From: Anaerolineaceae bacterium
GTDB lineage: Bacteria; Chloroflexota; Anaerolineae; Aggregatilineales; Phototrophicaceae
Reading direction: 5' to 3'
Length of the DNA stretch: 64,000 nt
Assembly (NCBI GenBank): GCA_002702065.1
Contig: NZXX01000001.1
Span: forward strand, 620,001 to 684,000
The first letter of the stretch is position 1, and each line of letters starts with the position of its first letter. Under the pieces are notes generated by a model. It saw nothing but the letters and a program-made list of their open reading frames with translations. It did no database searches and was not told the origin of the DNA. Positions 35,359 to 44,504 of the stretch are shown here, one piece after another. A program made the translations under genes and the position numbers.

Positions 35359-36153
35359 ATGAAGATCAAACTGCTGGCATTCTTTTTCATAGTGGCCCTG
35401 ATCAGTCGTGTGCTGGTTTTTGCGCAGAGCGGGACTGCTCTGGTTACATTGACGGCACCTACCGACCCGGTCCGGGCGGGTGATCTGGTATCGATTGCTG
35501 TGCAAATCAATGGGGCCGAGGGTGTTTATGGTGGCAGCCTGCTGCTGAACTATGACCCGCTGGCGCTGGAAGTGGTTCCTGTCGATGACGGCGCCATTGT
35601 CCCCGGCGATTTTTTCGGTGATCAACCCAGCTTTACTTTAAAGAACGCTGCGGACGCCGCAGCAGGCAGCATTGAGTATGCGCTCACCCTGCGTCAACCC
35701 GCCGAACCTGTAAGCGGCGCGGGCACTATGGGGACCGTTCAGTTTATGGCGCTGCGCGATGGTGTTGTCGAACTCTCCGTTGCCGATGCAAGCCTGCTGG
35801 TGCCGCAATTTGAAGAAGTGAACGGGCGCAAGATCGCGCGCAAGATTGACGAAATGACGGTACAGGCCCAGAACCTGTCGCTCAATATCGGCGGTGCGGG
35901 CGATGCTGCTGCGGTAGAGCAACCTCAGATTATCGTTGACTCTTCCCAGTCCGAAACATTTGAATCACCACCATTTTTGCAGTCTGACAATATTCCGGCG
36001 AGTGTGCCGGTTCTGCTTCAACCCGCCCGCACGACATCGCCCGCAGTGATCGCAGGGGTCACATTTTTCATCCTGGGGTTAGTGATGTTTACGCTGGGGG
36101 TGGGTACGTACGTCCGTTTGCGGCGACAGTTTAGCTGGCAGGGGCAGGTTTAG
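35359..36153 (+). CDS. Membrane-anchored cohesin-domain protein
   Basis: A 264-residue protein with a signal peptide (KIKLLAFFFIVALISRVLVFAQ), one cohesin module (~24-175) and a C-terminal membrane helix (SPAVIAGVTFFILGLVMFTLGVGTYVRL) with basic residues after it, so the cohesin faces outward. The module shows the family pattern: VRAGDLVSIAVQINGAEGVYGGSLLLNYDPLALEV, then a SIEYALTLR strand and GTMGTVQFMAL. Cohesins bind dockerins; two dockerin proteins are encoded immediately before and after. AGGAGGCAAGAGGAAAA supplies the ribosome site. There is no LPXTG or SLH anchor. Confidence 0.87.
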   Translation: MKIKLLAFFFIVALISRVLVFAQSGTALVTLTAPTDPVRAGDLVSIAVQINGAEGVYGGSLLLNYDPLALEVVPVDDGAIVPGDFFGDQPSFTLKNAADAAAGSIEYALTLRQPAEPVSGAGTMGTVQFMALRDGVVELSVADASLLVPQFEEVNGRKIARKIDEMTVQAQNLSLNIGGAGDAAAVEQPQIIVDSSQSETFESPPFLQSDNIPASVPVLLQPARTTSPAVIAGVTFFILGLVMFTLGVGTYVRLRRQFSWQGQV

Positions 36154-36164
36154 GAGTGGCAGGG

Positions 36165-37592
36165 ATGCGTAGTTATCGCCGGTTTTATGCCATCATGACC
36201 ATCGGCCTGGTGTTCATGCTGCTTGGTGCAGCAACCACCTTTGTCGCGCTGGGCAAGGACGGCAAGAACAAGAATAAAAACAAGAATCAGGAAACCGTGG
36301 CGCTGGAAACAACTGTCGAGGTGCTGCCCACGCTCACACTGACCCCGACAACCGAACCTGTGGTCGTAGCGCCGGTGCAACAACAGCCAGTAGAGCAGGT
36401 CGTTGAGCCTGTGCAGCCAACGGTTGAGCAAATGGTGCCGACGATTCAGCCAACTGTCATCCCGCCTAGCCCGGTTCTGGTAGAGCCAACCGTAATGATC
36501 GAGCCGACGCAGGTGCCGGTCGAACCGACGGTTAGCGTGCCGACCGACATGCCGGTGCAGCCAACTGTCGAGCAGATGCAGCAGCCTGCTCAGGTGACGC
36601 CAGAAGTAACGGCTATCGTAGCACCGACGCAGGATGTGGTCATCCCGGCTGAAGCTCAGCCTGAACAAACGGTGGTAGTGGTGCCGCCACAGACTGTCAT
36701 CGAGCCGACCGCGGTTGTGCCTGAACAAACGGAGATCGCCGCACCTGTCGAGGTAACGGCGGAGCAGACACCCGTGATCGTCCCGGAAGTGACGGAGATT
36801 GTGGTGCCGGTTGAACCCACGCTTGAGCAGCCTGGCGATGTAGTCGTGACTGAAGTGCCCGTCAATCCGACCGAGATACCGGTCATGCCTACAGAGGCGC
36901 CGGTTGTCGAAGTCACGCAGGAACCCGTGATAACGGAACTGCCGGTCGAAACGACCCCGGACGTACTGCCGGAAATAACCGAGGAACCAGTCGCGACGGA
37001 GCCAGTCGTGGTGACAACCATGCCAGAGGCGACCGCAGAAGTGACGGAAGAACCCGTTGGTGAGGTGACCGAAGAACCGGGTCTGGAGGTGACGGCTGAA
37101 GTGACGCCTGAACTCACACCTGAGGTAACGCCCGAAGTGACTGCCGAAGTACCGCTAGGGGCCAACAGCATCAGCGGCACCGTCAGCCATTCGATGGGGC
37201 AGCAGGGCATCACGTTAACGCTGACTCTGCCGGATGGTACCGTTCTGGAATCGGTTGTGGACGAGCAGGGGTACTTTACTTTTGGCGAACTGGCCGCCGG
37301 CGATTATGTCCTTGAAGCGACATTGCCCGGCACCCTGTCACGGCGTGCGGTATTTACACTGGCCGAAGGCGAACAGCTCGAACTGCCACCGGTTACCCTG
37401 ATTTCCGGCGATCTTAATGAGGATAATCAGGTGGACCTCAACGATATTGTCCTGGTTGCTGCCAACTACGAGGGACCTGCCGAACTTGCTGCTGGCGACA
37501 TCAACGGTGATGCGTGGATCGACCTGAGCGATCTGGCGATTATCGGCGCGCAGTTCGGTGAGGTTGGGCCGCTCCCCTGGTTCGATGTCTAA
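36165..37592 (+). CDS. Stalked dockerin protein with long Val/Pro/Thr/Glu-rich linker
   Basis: A 475-residue protein. The N-terminal hydrophobic segment (YAIMTIGLVFMLLGAATTFVAL) is a signal peptide or anchor, followed by a Lys/Asn run (GKDGKNKNKNKN). Residues ~45-325 are a repetitive Pro/Val/Thr/Glu linker (PTVEQM, VEPTV, TEEPV units), probably an extended stalk. Residues ~335-412 form a small beta domain (SISGTVSHSMGQQGITLTL), and 415-465 a dockerin with calcium loops DLNEDNQVDLND and DINGDAWIDLSD. GGAG eight bases before ATG 36165 favours this start over a GTG nine bases upstream. A strong terminator follows. Confidence 0.85.
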   Translation: MRSYRRFYAIMTIGLVFMLLGAATTFVALGKDGKNKNKNKNQETVALETTVEVLPTLTLTPTTEPVVVAPVQQQPVEQVVEPVQPTVEQMVPTIQPTVIPPSPVLVEPTVMIEPTQVPVEPTVSVPTDMPVQPTVEQMQQPAQVTPEVTAIVAPTQDVVIPAEAQPEQTVVVVPPQTVIEPTAVVPEQTEIAAPVEVTAEQTPVIVPEVTEIVVPVEPTLEQPGDVVVTEVPVNPTEIPVMPTEAPVVEVTQEPVITELPVETTPDVLPEITEEPVATEPVVVTTMPEATAEVTEEPVGEVTEEPGLEVTAEVTPELTPEVTPEVTAEVPLGANSISGTVSHSMGQQGITLTLTLPDGTVLESVVDEQGYFTFGELAAGDYVLEATLPGTLSRRAVFTLAEGEQLELPPVTLISGDLNEDNQVDLNDIVLVAANYEGPAELAAGDINGDAWIDLSDLAIIGAQFGEVGPLPWFDV

Positions 37593-37642
37593 ATTTTGAC
37601 AATCCCTTAGCATCGTCTTAAAATCTGGTCAGCGCCATGCTG

Positions 37643-37674
37643 TCAGAGGCGCACCCCGCGCCTCTGATTTTTTT
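37643..37674 (+). terminator. Rho-independent terminator of the cohesin/dockerin set
   Basis: A perfect 10-pair stem TCAGAGGCGC / GCGCCTCTGA, a 5-base loop and a run of seven Ts, 50 bases after the last stop. Confidence 0.92.
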
Positions 37675-37788
37675 ATCATTAAATTTATTTGTGACTTGGG
37701 CGAGCGTGCGCCTCAAACCTACGCAGAATAGTGATTTTGTAGTTACAGAAAGGGGATAGGCGCGCTCCATTGCCGCGCCACAAATGTT

Positions 37789-39867
37789 ATGAAGGAATAT
37801 GCAAGCGAGAATATCAGGAATGTCGCCCTGGTGGGTCATCAGAGCGCCGGTAAAACATCTCTTGTAGAAGCCCTGCTCTACAATACCGGCGCGATTAATC
37901 GACTGGGCAGGGTAGAAGAAGGCAATACGGTGTCGGACTGGACAGACGAGGAAAAAGAGCGCGGCCTGTCCCTTTCGACTTCGCTGGTGCCGGTTGAGTT
38001 TAACGACACCAAAGTCAATGTCCTGGATACACCGGGGTATACCGATTTTCAGGGCGAGATGAAAAACGCCATTCGCGTGGCGGATTCCGTCATTGTGGTT
38101 GTCGATGCCGTCTCTGGCGTCGAAGTCGGTACGGAACTGGCATGGGAATATGCCGAAGCTTATCAACAGCCGATTATCGTCACCATCAACAAAATGGACC
38201 GCGAGAATGCCAGCTTTGAACAGACCCTGGCCCAGCTCAAGGAACGGTTCCCGGCCTACAAATTTATCCCGGTGATGCTGCCGATTGGCGCCGAACAGGA
38301 CTTTAAAGGCGTCATCAACCTGCTGACGATGAAGGCCTATTATGGTGCCGGTGCGGACCGGTCCGACCTGCCGGCAGAATTGCAGGACACGGCTGAAGCC
38401 GCCCGCATCGAACTGGTCGAGGCCGCAGCCGAAGCCGACGACAAGTTAATCCAGAAGTATTTTGACGAGGGCGACCTCACAAACGAGGAAATCCGCGACG
38501 GGATGCGCAAAGCAGCCCGCGACTCGAACCTGAAGACAGTGCCAGTCTTTGTCACGTCCGGTCAGGAAAACGTTGGCATTGTGCCCTTGCTCGAAGCGCT
38601 GGTCGTGTATGTGTCACCGCCAACCATGCGCCGGGTGCAGGTGACGAAACCGGATGGCGAAAAGGACTTTCTGCTAGCACCGCAGTCGGATGATAACCCG
38701 CTGGCGGCTTACGTGTTCAAAACCGTAAATGACCGCTTTGTGGGCACGCTCACCTATTTCCGCATTTTCTCCGGTTCGATCAGCGAAGACACCCGCTATT
38801 ACAATGTCTCGCGGCAGGTGGAAGAACGCTTCGGTTCGCTGATTGTGCTGCGCGGTAAAGATCAAACCAACGTGCCGGTGTTGCACGTGGGCGATATTGG
38901 CGTGGTATCAAAGCTGGCGGAAACCCGCACCGGCGACACCATTGGCACCAAAGCGAATCCGCTGGAAGTGACCAGGCCGGACTTCCCGGAGCCGCTGTAC
39001 ATGGTTTCGGTCACACCGCATACGCAGGCGGACGGCACCAAGATGGGGCCGGTGCTCAGCAGCCTGTGCGATGCCGACCCGACGCTGCGCTGGCGTTTTG
39101 ATGGGGATACTCATGAAACAATTCTGGAAGGCATGGGCGAGATCCACGTGAATCTGGCCGTGTCGCGTGCGGAAAAGCTGGGCGTCAACCTCGATACCGC
39201 CATGCCCAGAGTTCCCTATAAAGAAACGATTACGCGCACAGCCGAAACGACCTACCGTCACAAGAAACAGACGGGTGGTGCGGGGCAGTTCGCAGAGATC
39301 AGCCTGCGCCTGGAACCGAATGCGGGTAATGGCTACGAATATGAAACCAAGATTTTTGGTGGGGCGATTTCCAACTCGTTCCTGCCATCCATCGACAAGG
39401 GCATCCAGTCGGTGCTGCCGGACGGTGTGATCGCCGGTTTCCCGGTGGTGGATGTCAAGGCGGTGGTGTTTGACGGGAAGGAACACCCGGTCGACTCGAA
39501 GGATATAGCATTCCAGATCGCTGGCCGCGAAGGTTTCAAGGATGCCTTTAATCAGGCCGGACCGGTACTTCAGGAACCGATCATGGAAGTCAAGATCACT
39601 GTGCCAGAAAGCATGATGGGTGATATTCTGGGCGACCTGAATACGCGGCGCGGACGGGTGCAGGGGATGGACAGCGAAGGCGGCAAGAGCATCGTGAGTG
39701 CGCAGGTGCCGCTGGCGGAGATGCTGCGCTACGGGAATGATCTGCGCTCGATGTCAGGCGGTCGTGGTATTTACACCATGACGTTCCTGCGTTATGAGCA
39801 GGTTCCATCGCACATGATTGATAGCGTGATCGCACGGGCCAAACAGGCTGCCGAGGCCAGCAGCTAA
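37789..39867 (+). CDS. Elongation factor G paralogue (EF-G2-like)
   Basis: A 692-residue five-domain translational GTPase. The P loop GHQSAGKTSL, switch II DTPGYTDF, NKMD (G4) and TSGQEN (G5-like) show the non-canonical branch: canonical EF-G has GHIDAGKTT and DTPGHVDF, with the His essential for fast GTP hydrolysis. Here that His is Tyr. Domain II to V features (HKKQTGGAGQFAEI, LNTRRGRVQGMD, LRSMSGGRG) are normal. It probably acts in ribosome-associated stress or back-up translocation rather than as the main EF-G. No rpsL/rpsG or tuf neighbours are present. The start codon lacks an obvious ribosome site. Confidence 0.92.
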   Translation: MKEYASENIRNVALVGHQSAGKTSLVEALLYNTGAINRLGRVEEGNTVSDWTDEEKERGLSLSTSLVPVEFNDTKVNVLDTPGYTDFQGEMKNAIRVADSVIVVVDAVSGVEVGTELAWEYAEAYQQPIIVTINKMDRENASFEQTLAQLKERFPAYKFIPVMLPIGAEQDFKGVINLLTMKAYYGAGADRSDLPAELQDTAEAARIELVEAAAEADDKLIQKYFDEGDLTNEEIRDGMRKAARDSNLKTVPVFVTSGQENVGIVPLLEALVVYVSPPTMRRVQVTKPDGEKDFLLAPQSDDNPLAAYVFKTVNDRFVGTLTYFRIFSGSISEDTRYYNVSRQVEERFGSLIVLRGKDQTNVPVLHVGDIGVVSKLAETRTGDTIGTKANPLEVTRPDFPEPLYMVSVTPHTQADGTKMGPVLSSLCDADPTLRWRFDGDTHETILEGMGEIHVNLAVSRAEKLGVNLDTAMPRVPYKETITRTAETTYRHKKQTGGAGQFAEISLRLEPNAGNGYEYETKIFGGAISNSFLPSIDKGIQSVLPDGVIAGFPVVDVKAVVFDGKEHPVDSKDIAFQIAGREGFKDAFNQAGPVLQEPIMEVKITVPESMMGDILGDLNTRRGRVQGMDSEGGKSIVSAQVPLAEMLRYGNDLRSMSGGRGIYTMTFLRYEQVPSHMIDSVIARAKQAAEASS

Positions 39868-39896
39868 GCCCACCTGAACAGTTTTCGATACATACA

Positions 39897-39922
39897 AAAA
39901 CCCCGGTTTGCGCCGGGGTTTT
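39897..39922. terminator. Bidirectional intrinsic terminator between EF-G2 and ftsH
   Basis: AAAACCCCGG / CCGGGGTTTT forms a perfect 10-pair stem with a 6-base loop; A-run and T-run flank it so it works on both strands for the convergent genes. Confidence 0.88.
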
Positions 39923-39937
39923 CTGTTTCAGCAATTA

Positions 39938-41974
39938 TTATTCTGGCAAGCTGGATGGCGGCGCAGCATCGTTGTCTTCGGTGGGTTGATCAGGGATCGA
40001 TGGCTCCAGCATGGCCGGGCGATCATCTGTTTGTTCGCTCGCTTTTTCAGCTTCCTTCGGGTCAATCCCCGCGATTTCCAGCACCCGCACTCGCTCGACC
40101 ACCTCGTTATCCAGCAGTTCCTGCGCGACCTTATCCAGTTTGTCACGGTTGGTTTGCAGCAGGTCCAGCACATGATCATAGGCATCCGAAATCATCGTTT
40201 TGATTTCGTCATCGATCATGGCCAGTGTATCGTCACTGTAAGGTACATTGCGCTGAATCGAATAGCCGAGGAAGGGTTGATCATCCTCATGACTCAGATC
40301 CACCAGACCGAGTTTTTCGCTCATACCAAACTGCGTAATCATGCGGCGGGCGATATTTGTTACCTGCCGGATGTCGCCCATAGCCCCGGTGCTGACTTCA
40401 CCAAGCACAATCTGTTCGGCGGCACGTCCACCAAGGCCGACATGAATACGCGCGATGAGCTGATTGCGCGAGTAGTTGCGGCGGTCATCGTCGGGCAGGA
40501 ATGTGGTGACGCCCAGTGCCTGACCGCGTGGCACAATCGTGATCTTGAACAGGGGGTCGGCATGCGGCGTGAGCGCGGCCACCAGCGCATGCCCCGCCTC
40601 GTGGAAAGCGGTCAGGCGGCGCTCCTGTTCATTTGCCAGCGGCGGGCTCTTGATGCCGAGTACGATACGCTCGAAGGCATCGGTAAAGTCCATCATGGTG
40701 ATGCGCTTGCGGGCGGCACGAGCTGCATGAAGCGCGGCTTCGTTGGCGAGGTTCGCCAGATCAGCGCCGGAAAAGCCAATCGTCGCCTTGGCTAGTTCAT
40801 CCAGCTTGACGTCATCCGCCAGCGGCTTACCCTTCGAGTGAATTTTGAGGATCGCTTCGCGGCCTTTGCGGTCCGGCGCGCCCACTGTCACCTGCCGGTC
40901 AAAACGGCCCGGACGCAGCAGAGCCGGATCGAGTACATCGGCACGGTTGGTCGCGGCCATGATGATGACGCTTTCGTTCTGGTCGAAACCGTCCATTTCG
41001 GCCAGCAGCTGGTTCAGCGTCTGTTCGCGCTCATCGTGTCCACCGCCGAGTCCGGTGCCGCGCCGCCGTCCAACCGCGTCAATTTCATCGATGAAAATGA
41101 TGCTGGGCGCATTCTCTTTGGCACGCTTGAACAAATCACGCACACGCGACGCACCCACACCGACGAACATTTCGACAAATTCGGATGCGGCCAGGCTGAA
41201 GAAGGCAACATTCGCCTCGCCAGCGACGGCACGCGCCATCAGCGTTTTACCGGTACCGGGCGGACCGACCAGCAGAACACCACGCGGAATACGGGCACCA
41301 AGCGCCACATACTTATCCGGTTCTTTCAGAAAGTCGACAATTTCTTCCAGTTCCTGTTTGGCGTTGTCCTGCCCGGCAACATCCGAAAATGTCACCTGGG
41401 GGCGTTCGGCGTTGTATTCACGTGCCTGTGAACGACCAAAGCCAAAGACGTTGCCCATTTGGCCCTGTGCACGGCGCGCCGACCAGAAGAAGAAGCCAAG
41501 CAGCAGCAGGATCGGCCCAAAATTGAGCAGAAATAGCAGAATAGGCGATGTTTCTGTGGTTTGGGCAGTCACTTCGACATTGTTTGCCCGCAGCGTTTCC
41601 AGCAATTGTGGGTCTTCCACCGGGGGCAGCGTCGCGGTAAAGCGGTTGGATGTACGTGACGGTGTTGAATTGGCCGCTGTGGAACCGCTGGGTGGCCATG
41701 TCACGGCCTCGGTAAAGCGCCCGCGAATCGTGGTGTCCTGAAGCGTAACCTCTGACACCCGGCCCGCATTGACCTGCTCATAGAAGAATGAATAGGGGAT
41801 GTCGATGGGTTGATCGCCACCGAGATCACCCACCATGCCGGGCACACGGAAGAACAACCACAGCAAAATAAGCAGCCATACAGCGGGCCATACCCAGTTG
41901 GGGATTTTGAATGGCGGTTGCTGCCGAGGCCCCTCCGGGTCTTTTTTCCCGCTGTTATTTGGTCCAAATTGCAT
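39938..41974 (-). CDS. ftsH: ATP-dependent zinc metalloprotease FtsH
   Basis: A 678-residue membrane-bound AAA+ protease. Two N-terminal helices (about 27-43 and 144-163) flank a periplasmic domain. The AAA module has GPPGTGKT at 237-244, DEID at 296-299 and the second region of homology [20 protein letters not shown]. The M41 protease site HEAGH lies at 458-462, with the downstream acidic zinc ligand expected near 530. The C-terminal tail is rich in Glu and Pro. It degrades damaged membrane proteins and short-lived regulators. It is 53 bases downstream of the xylulokinase gene on the same strand. Confidence 0.97.
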   Translation of the reverse strand: MQFGPNNSGKKDPEGPRQQPPFKIPNWVWPAVWLLILLWLFFRVPGMVGDLGGDQPIDIPYSFFYEQVNAGRVSEVTLQDTTIRGRFTEAVTWPPSGSTAANSTPSRTSNRFTATLPPVEDPQLLETLRANNVEVTAQTTETSPILLFLLNFGPILLLLGFFFWSARRAQGQMGNVFGFGRSQAREYNAERPQVTFSDVAGQDNAKQELEEIVDFLKEPDKYVALGARIPRGVLLVGPPGTGKTLMARAVAGEANVAFFSLAASEFVEMFVGVGASRVRDLFKRAKENAPSIIFIDEIDAVGRRRGTGLGGGHDEREQTLNQLLAEMDGFDQNESVIIMAATNRADVLDPALLRPGRFDRQVTVGAPDRKGREAILKIHSKGKPLADDVKLDELAKATIGFSGADLANLANEAALHAARAARKRITMMDFTDAFERIVLGIKSPPLANEQERRLTAFHEAGHALVAALTPHADPLFKITIVPRGQALGVTTFLPDDDRRNYSRNQLIARIHVGLGGRAAEQIVLGEVSTGAMGDIRQVTNIARRMITQFGMSEKLGLVDLSHEDDQPFLGYSIQRNVPYSDDTLAMIDDEIKTMISDAYDHVLDLLQTNRDKLDKVAQELLDNEVVERVRVLEIAGIDPKEAEKASEQTDDRPAMLEPSIPDQPTEDNDAAPPSSLPE

Positions 41975-42027
41975 GAGCGTATCCTGTCATAAGCGGATAG
42001 GGTTTATCATATCTTAGTTGGCAGATA

Positions 42028-43512
42028 TTAGATTCGTGCAAATGTTTCCTTAAGTGCGGGATACAGCCCGCTGTAGAGCGCGTACGGGTGCTCGTAGGCT
42101 GTCTGCTGCCCGCCCGGTGTGATGGCGTCGCTGGTTTTGATCGTCGCTGCACAGGCGCTGGCGACATCCGGGTAAGTGCCTGCCCCGACCGCGGCCAGCA
42201 GCGCCGCCCCATAGGCCGCCCCTTCGGTAGAATTGGTGCTGACAAGGGTTGCGCCCAGTACGTCTGCCAGAATCTGCTTCCATAACCGGCTGCGTGCACC
42301 GCCGCCACTCACGCGTACTTCGATTTGATCCGGCAACCCGACACTTGCTATAAGATTAAAACCATCTTTGAGGCCAAATGCAACCCCTTCCAGTACGGCT
42401 CGTGCCATGTGGGCGCGTGAATGACGCACTGTCAGCCCGACAAAGGCCCCACGAGCCAGCGGGTCCGGGTGGGGGGTGCGCTCGCCGGTGAGGTAAGGCA
42501 GGAACAGTAATCCATCGCTGCCGGGAGCAATATCTGCCGCCGGGGCCAGCAGATCATCGAACGATTCGTTGGGCCCCAGCGCATCGCGGAACCATTGCAG
42601 GCTGCCCGCCGCGCTGAGCATGACGCCCATAAAATGCCACATGCCCGGTACGGCATGGCAGAAAGCGTGCAGGCGGCCCTCCGGTTCATAGGCATACTGC
42701 GCCAGCGGTGCAAAGACGACGCCGGACGTGCCGACTACCAGCGACATGATGCCCGGCTCGACCGCACCCACACCGACGGCCCCAGCGGCCTGATCGCCAC
42801 CACCACCCACGACGGGCGTACCCGCTTTCAGGCCCGTGAGTTCGGCGGCGACGGTGCTGACCACACCTGTGACTTCGGTGCCTTCATGGGTTTTGGGCAG
42901 CCATTCTGCGGGAATATCGAGCGCTTCGATCACTTCTGTCGACCAGCGCCGTTCGGCCACATTCAGCAGGGAGGTACCCGCTGCCCCGGCCAGGTCGGTC
43001 GCGTAATCGCCAGTGAGCATGAAGCGGATATAATCTTTTGGCAGCAGGATATGGGCGGCTTGCGCGTACACATCCGGTTCATTTTCGCGCACCCACAGAA
43101 TCTTCGGTGCGGTAAAGCCGGTCAGGGCACGGTTGCCGGTCAGCTCAATCAGCCGCTTGGCGCCGATTTTGGCGGTCATTTCGTCGCATTGGGCCTGCGT
43201 GCGCTGGTCATTCCACAAAATGGAGGGGCGCAGCACCTTGCCCGTTTGATCGAGCAGGACAAGGCCGTGCATCTGCCCGGTCAGCCCGATACAGGCGATG
43301 TCCTCCCCCTTGATGCCCGATTCCGCCAGTGCGGACTGGATGGCAACGACCATACCATTCCACCAGTCCGCCGGGTTCTGTTCGCTCCACAACGGCTTCG
43401 GCGTGCTGATCGGCTGGGGCGCTGTGTGCGAGGCGACGACGGTTCCGGCTTCGTCAATGATGAGGGCTTTGGCACCGGTGGTGCTGATGTCGAGTCCGAG
43501 TAAATGGGGCAT
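42028..43512 (-). CDS. xylB: Xylulokinase
   Basis: A 494-residue FGGY-family sugar kinase. The N-terminal phosphate loop GLDISTTGAKALIID, the substrate region CIGLTGQMHGLVLLD (QMHG is typical of xylulokinases), WNDQRTQAQCDEM, and the C-terminal ATP motifs VGGGGDQAAGAVGVG and VSGGGARSRLWKQILADVL are all present. It converts D-xylulose to xylulose 5-phosphate for the pentose phosphate pathway. No xylA or xylose transporter gene is next to it, so it may serve other substrates or distant genes. AAAGGA precedes ATG 43512. Confidence 0.93.
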   Translation of the reverse strand: MPHLLGLDISTTGAKALIIDEAGTVVASHTAPQPISTPKPLWSEQNPADWWNGMVVAIQSALAESGIKGEDIACIGLTGQMHGLVLLDQTGKVLRPSILWNDQRTQAQCDEMTAKIGAKRLIELTGNRALTGFTAPKILWVRENEPDVYAQAAHILLPKDYIRFMLTGDYATDLAGAAGTSLLNVAERRWSTEVIEALDIPAEWLPKTHEGTEVTGVVSTVAAELTGLKAGTPVVGGGGDQAAGAVGVGAVEPGIMSLVVGTSGVVFAPLAQYAYEPEGRLHAFCHAVPGMWHFMGVMLSAAGSLQWFRDALGPNESFDDLLAPAADIAPGSDGLLFLPYLTGERTPHPDPLARGAFVGLTVRHSRAHMARAVLEGVAFGLKDGFNLIASVGLPDQIEVRVSGGGARSRLWKQILADVLGATLVSTNSTEGAAYGAALLAAVGAGTYPDVASACAATIKTSDAITPGGQQTAYEHPYALYSGLYPALKETFARI

Positions 43513-43653
43513 GTCTTTTTCCTTTAACGTGATGCAAGATAAATGTTCTTTTGATGAGTGCCTGATGTGGTTGGTGAAGCCACTTTGAATGGACTAGGGT
43601 GGGTTGATAGCAGGTGAATATCCCTTTAATGTTTGTGCAAGGGCGGTTGCCGC

Positions 43654-43659
43654 TATAAT
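43654..43659 (+). promoter_or_regulatory. Probable -10 box
   Basis: A perfect TATAAT, 25 bases upstream of the hypothetical gene at 43684. A TTTGTG sequence 16 bases before it is a possible weak -35. Confidence 0.5.
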
Positions 43660-43683
43660 GAATGCTACAGTGAGGATGAAATA

Positions 43684-44301
43684 ATGTTTGAAAACGCCCC
43701 CAACCGCCACTCTGATGAAACGATTCCTGCCCGCGCGGAACTGGATCTGTCGCCCAGCGAAACGGTCAGCCGTGCGCCGCACCTGTTGCAGCAGCATTTT
43801 GACGGCGAGATCGACCTGGACCGCGAACTGAACCATCGATATTACGCCATGCCCGTCCTGTCCAGCATCAAAATATCCGGTCTGGGCCCGCATTATGCGA
43901 CGGCGCTGCTGACGACCCAGGATGGCGCGGCAGCGGTGCGTGTGGATGTGGATCAGGCCGATAATGTTATTGAGATGGCCTTCACGCTGCGCTCGATGCT
44001 GGCGCTCAAGTTTACGCTGCCTGCGCTGGGCCATAGTCAGCAGGCACGCTGGCTCGACCTGATGCAGCACACGCAGGGTCGCCCGGCGTTCCTGTGGGGA
44101 CCGACGCGCTGGGACAGTGATTACCTGATCACGGTCACGCACCAGTATTATACCAACCTCTATGCGTTTTCCTCACGCAATTTTGAGGCTGCCGCCCGCC
44201 TGACACCGGACGCGCGCAGTCAACTGCTGGAGTGGCTGAAAACCCTGTGGCAGCCACGTGCCACGCGCGACGATACGATCCCCCATATGACGACATGGTA
44301 A
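43684..44301 (+). CDS. Hypothetical protein, 205 residues
   Basis: No signal peptide or membrane helix. The protein has alternating hydrophobic strands in the middle (VLSSIKISGLGPHYATALLTTQDGAAAVRVDVDQ) and a C-terminal region with LTPDARSQLLEWLKTLWQPR. I do not recognise the family. GAGGA six to seven bases before ATG 43684 and a TATAAT box upstream support this start rather than an upstream ATG at 43633. It is divergent from xylB and is followed by about 200 bases of non-coding sequence. Confidence 0.65.
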   Translation: MFENAPNRHSDETIPARAELDLSPSETVSRAPHLLQQHFDGEIDLDRELNHRYYAMPVLSSIKISGLGPHYATALLTTQDGAAAVRVDVDQADNVIEMAFTLRSMLALKFTLPALGHSQQARWLDLMQHTQGRPAFLWGPTRWDSDYLITVTHQYYTNLYAFSSRNFEAAARLTPDARSQLLEWLKTLWQPRATRDDTIPHMTTW

Positions 44302-44504
44302 CCGTTTGACAGAGTGCTATTGCTCTGGCTGACATAGCCACTTTGCCGGGTGAGTGTAGGGTGTGCGCTTGGTATTGGTGCTGTCTTAACTGCCTAGCAG
44401 TGGGTGCCAGTAAAGTGATTCTGTGACACAACCGCCGTTGTTTTTTGGCACCCCATCCGCTACCATAAAGTAGATATTGATAAGAAAAATCCGCGAGTAA
44501 ACGC

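Noticed and set aside
44310..44327. CAGAG / CTCTG hairpin and a TTGACA box after the hypothetical gene at 43684
   Set aside because: The stem has five pairs and no T-run, and no -10 box lies at a proper distance from TTGACA.
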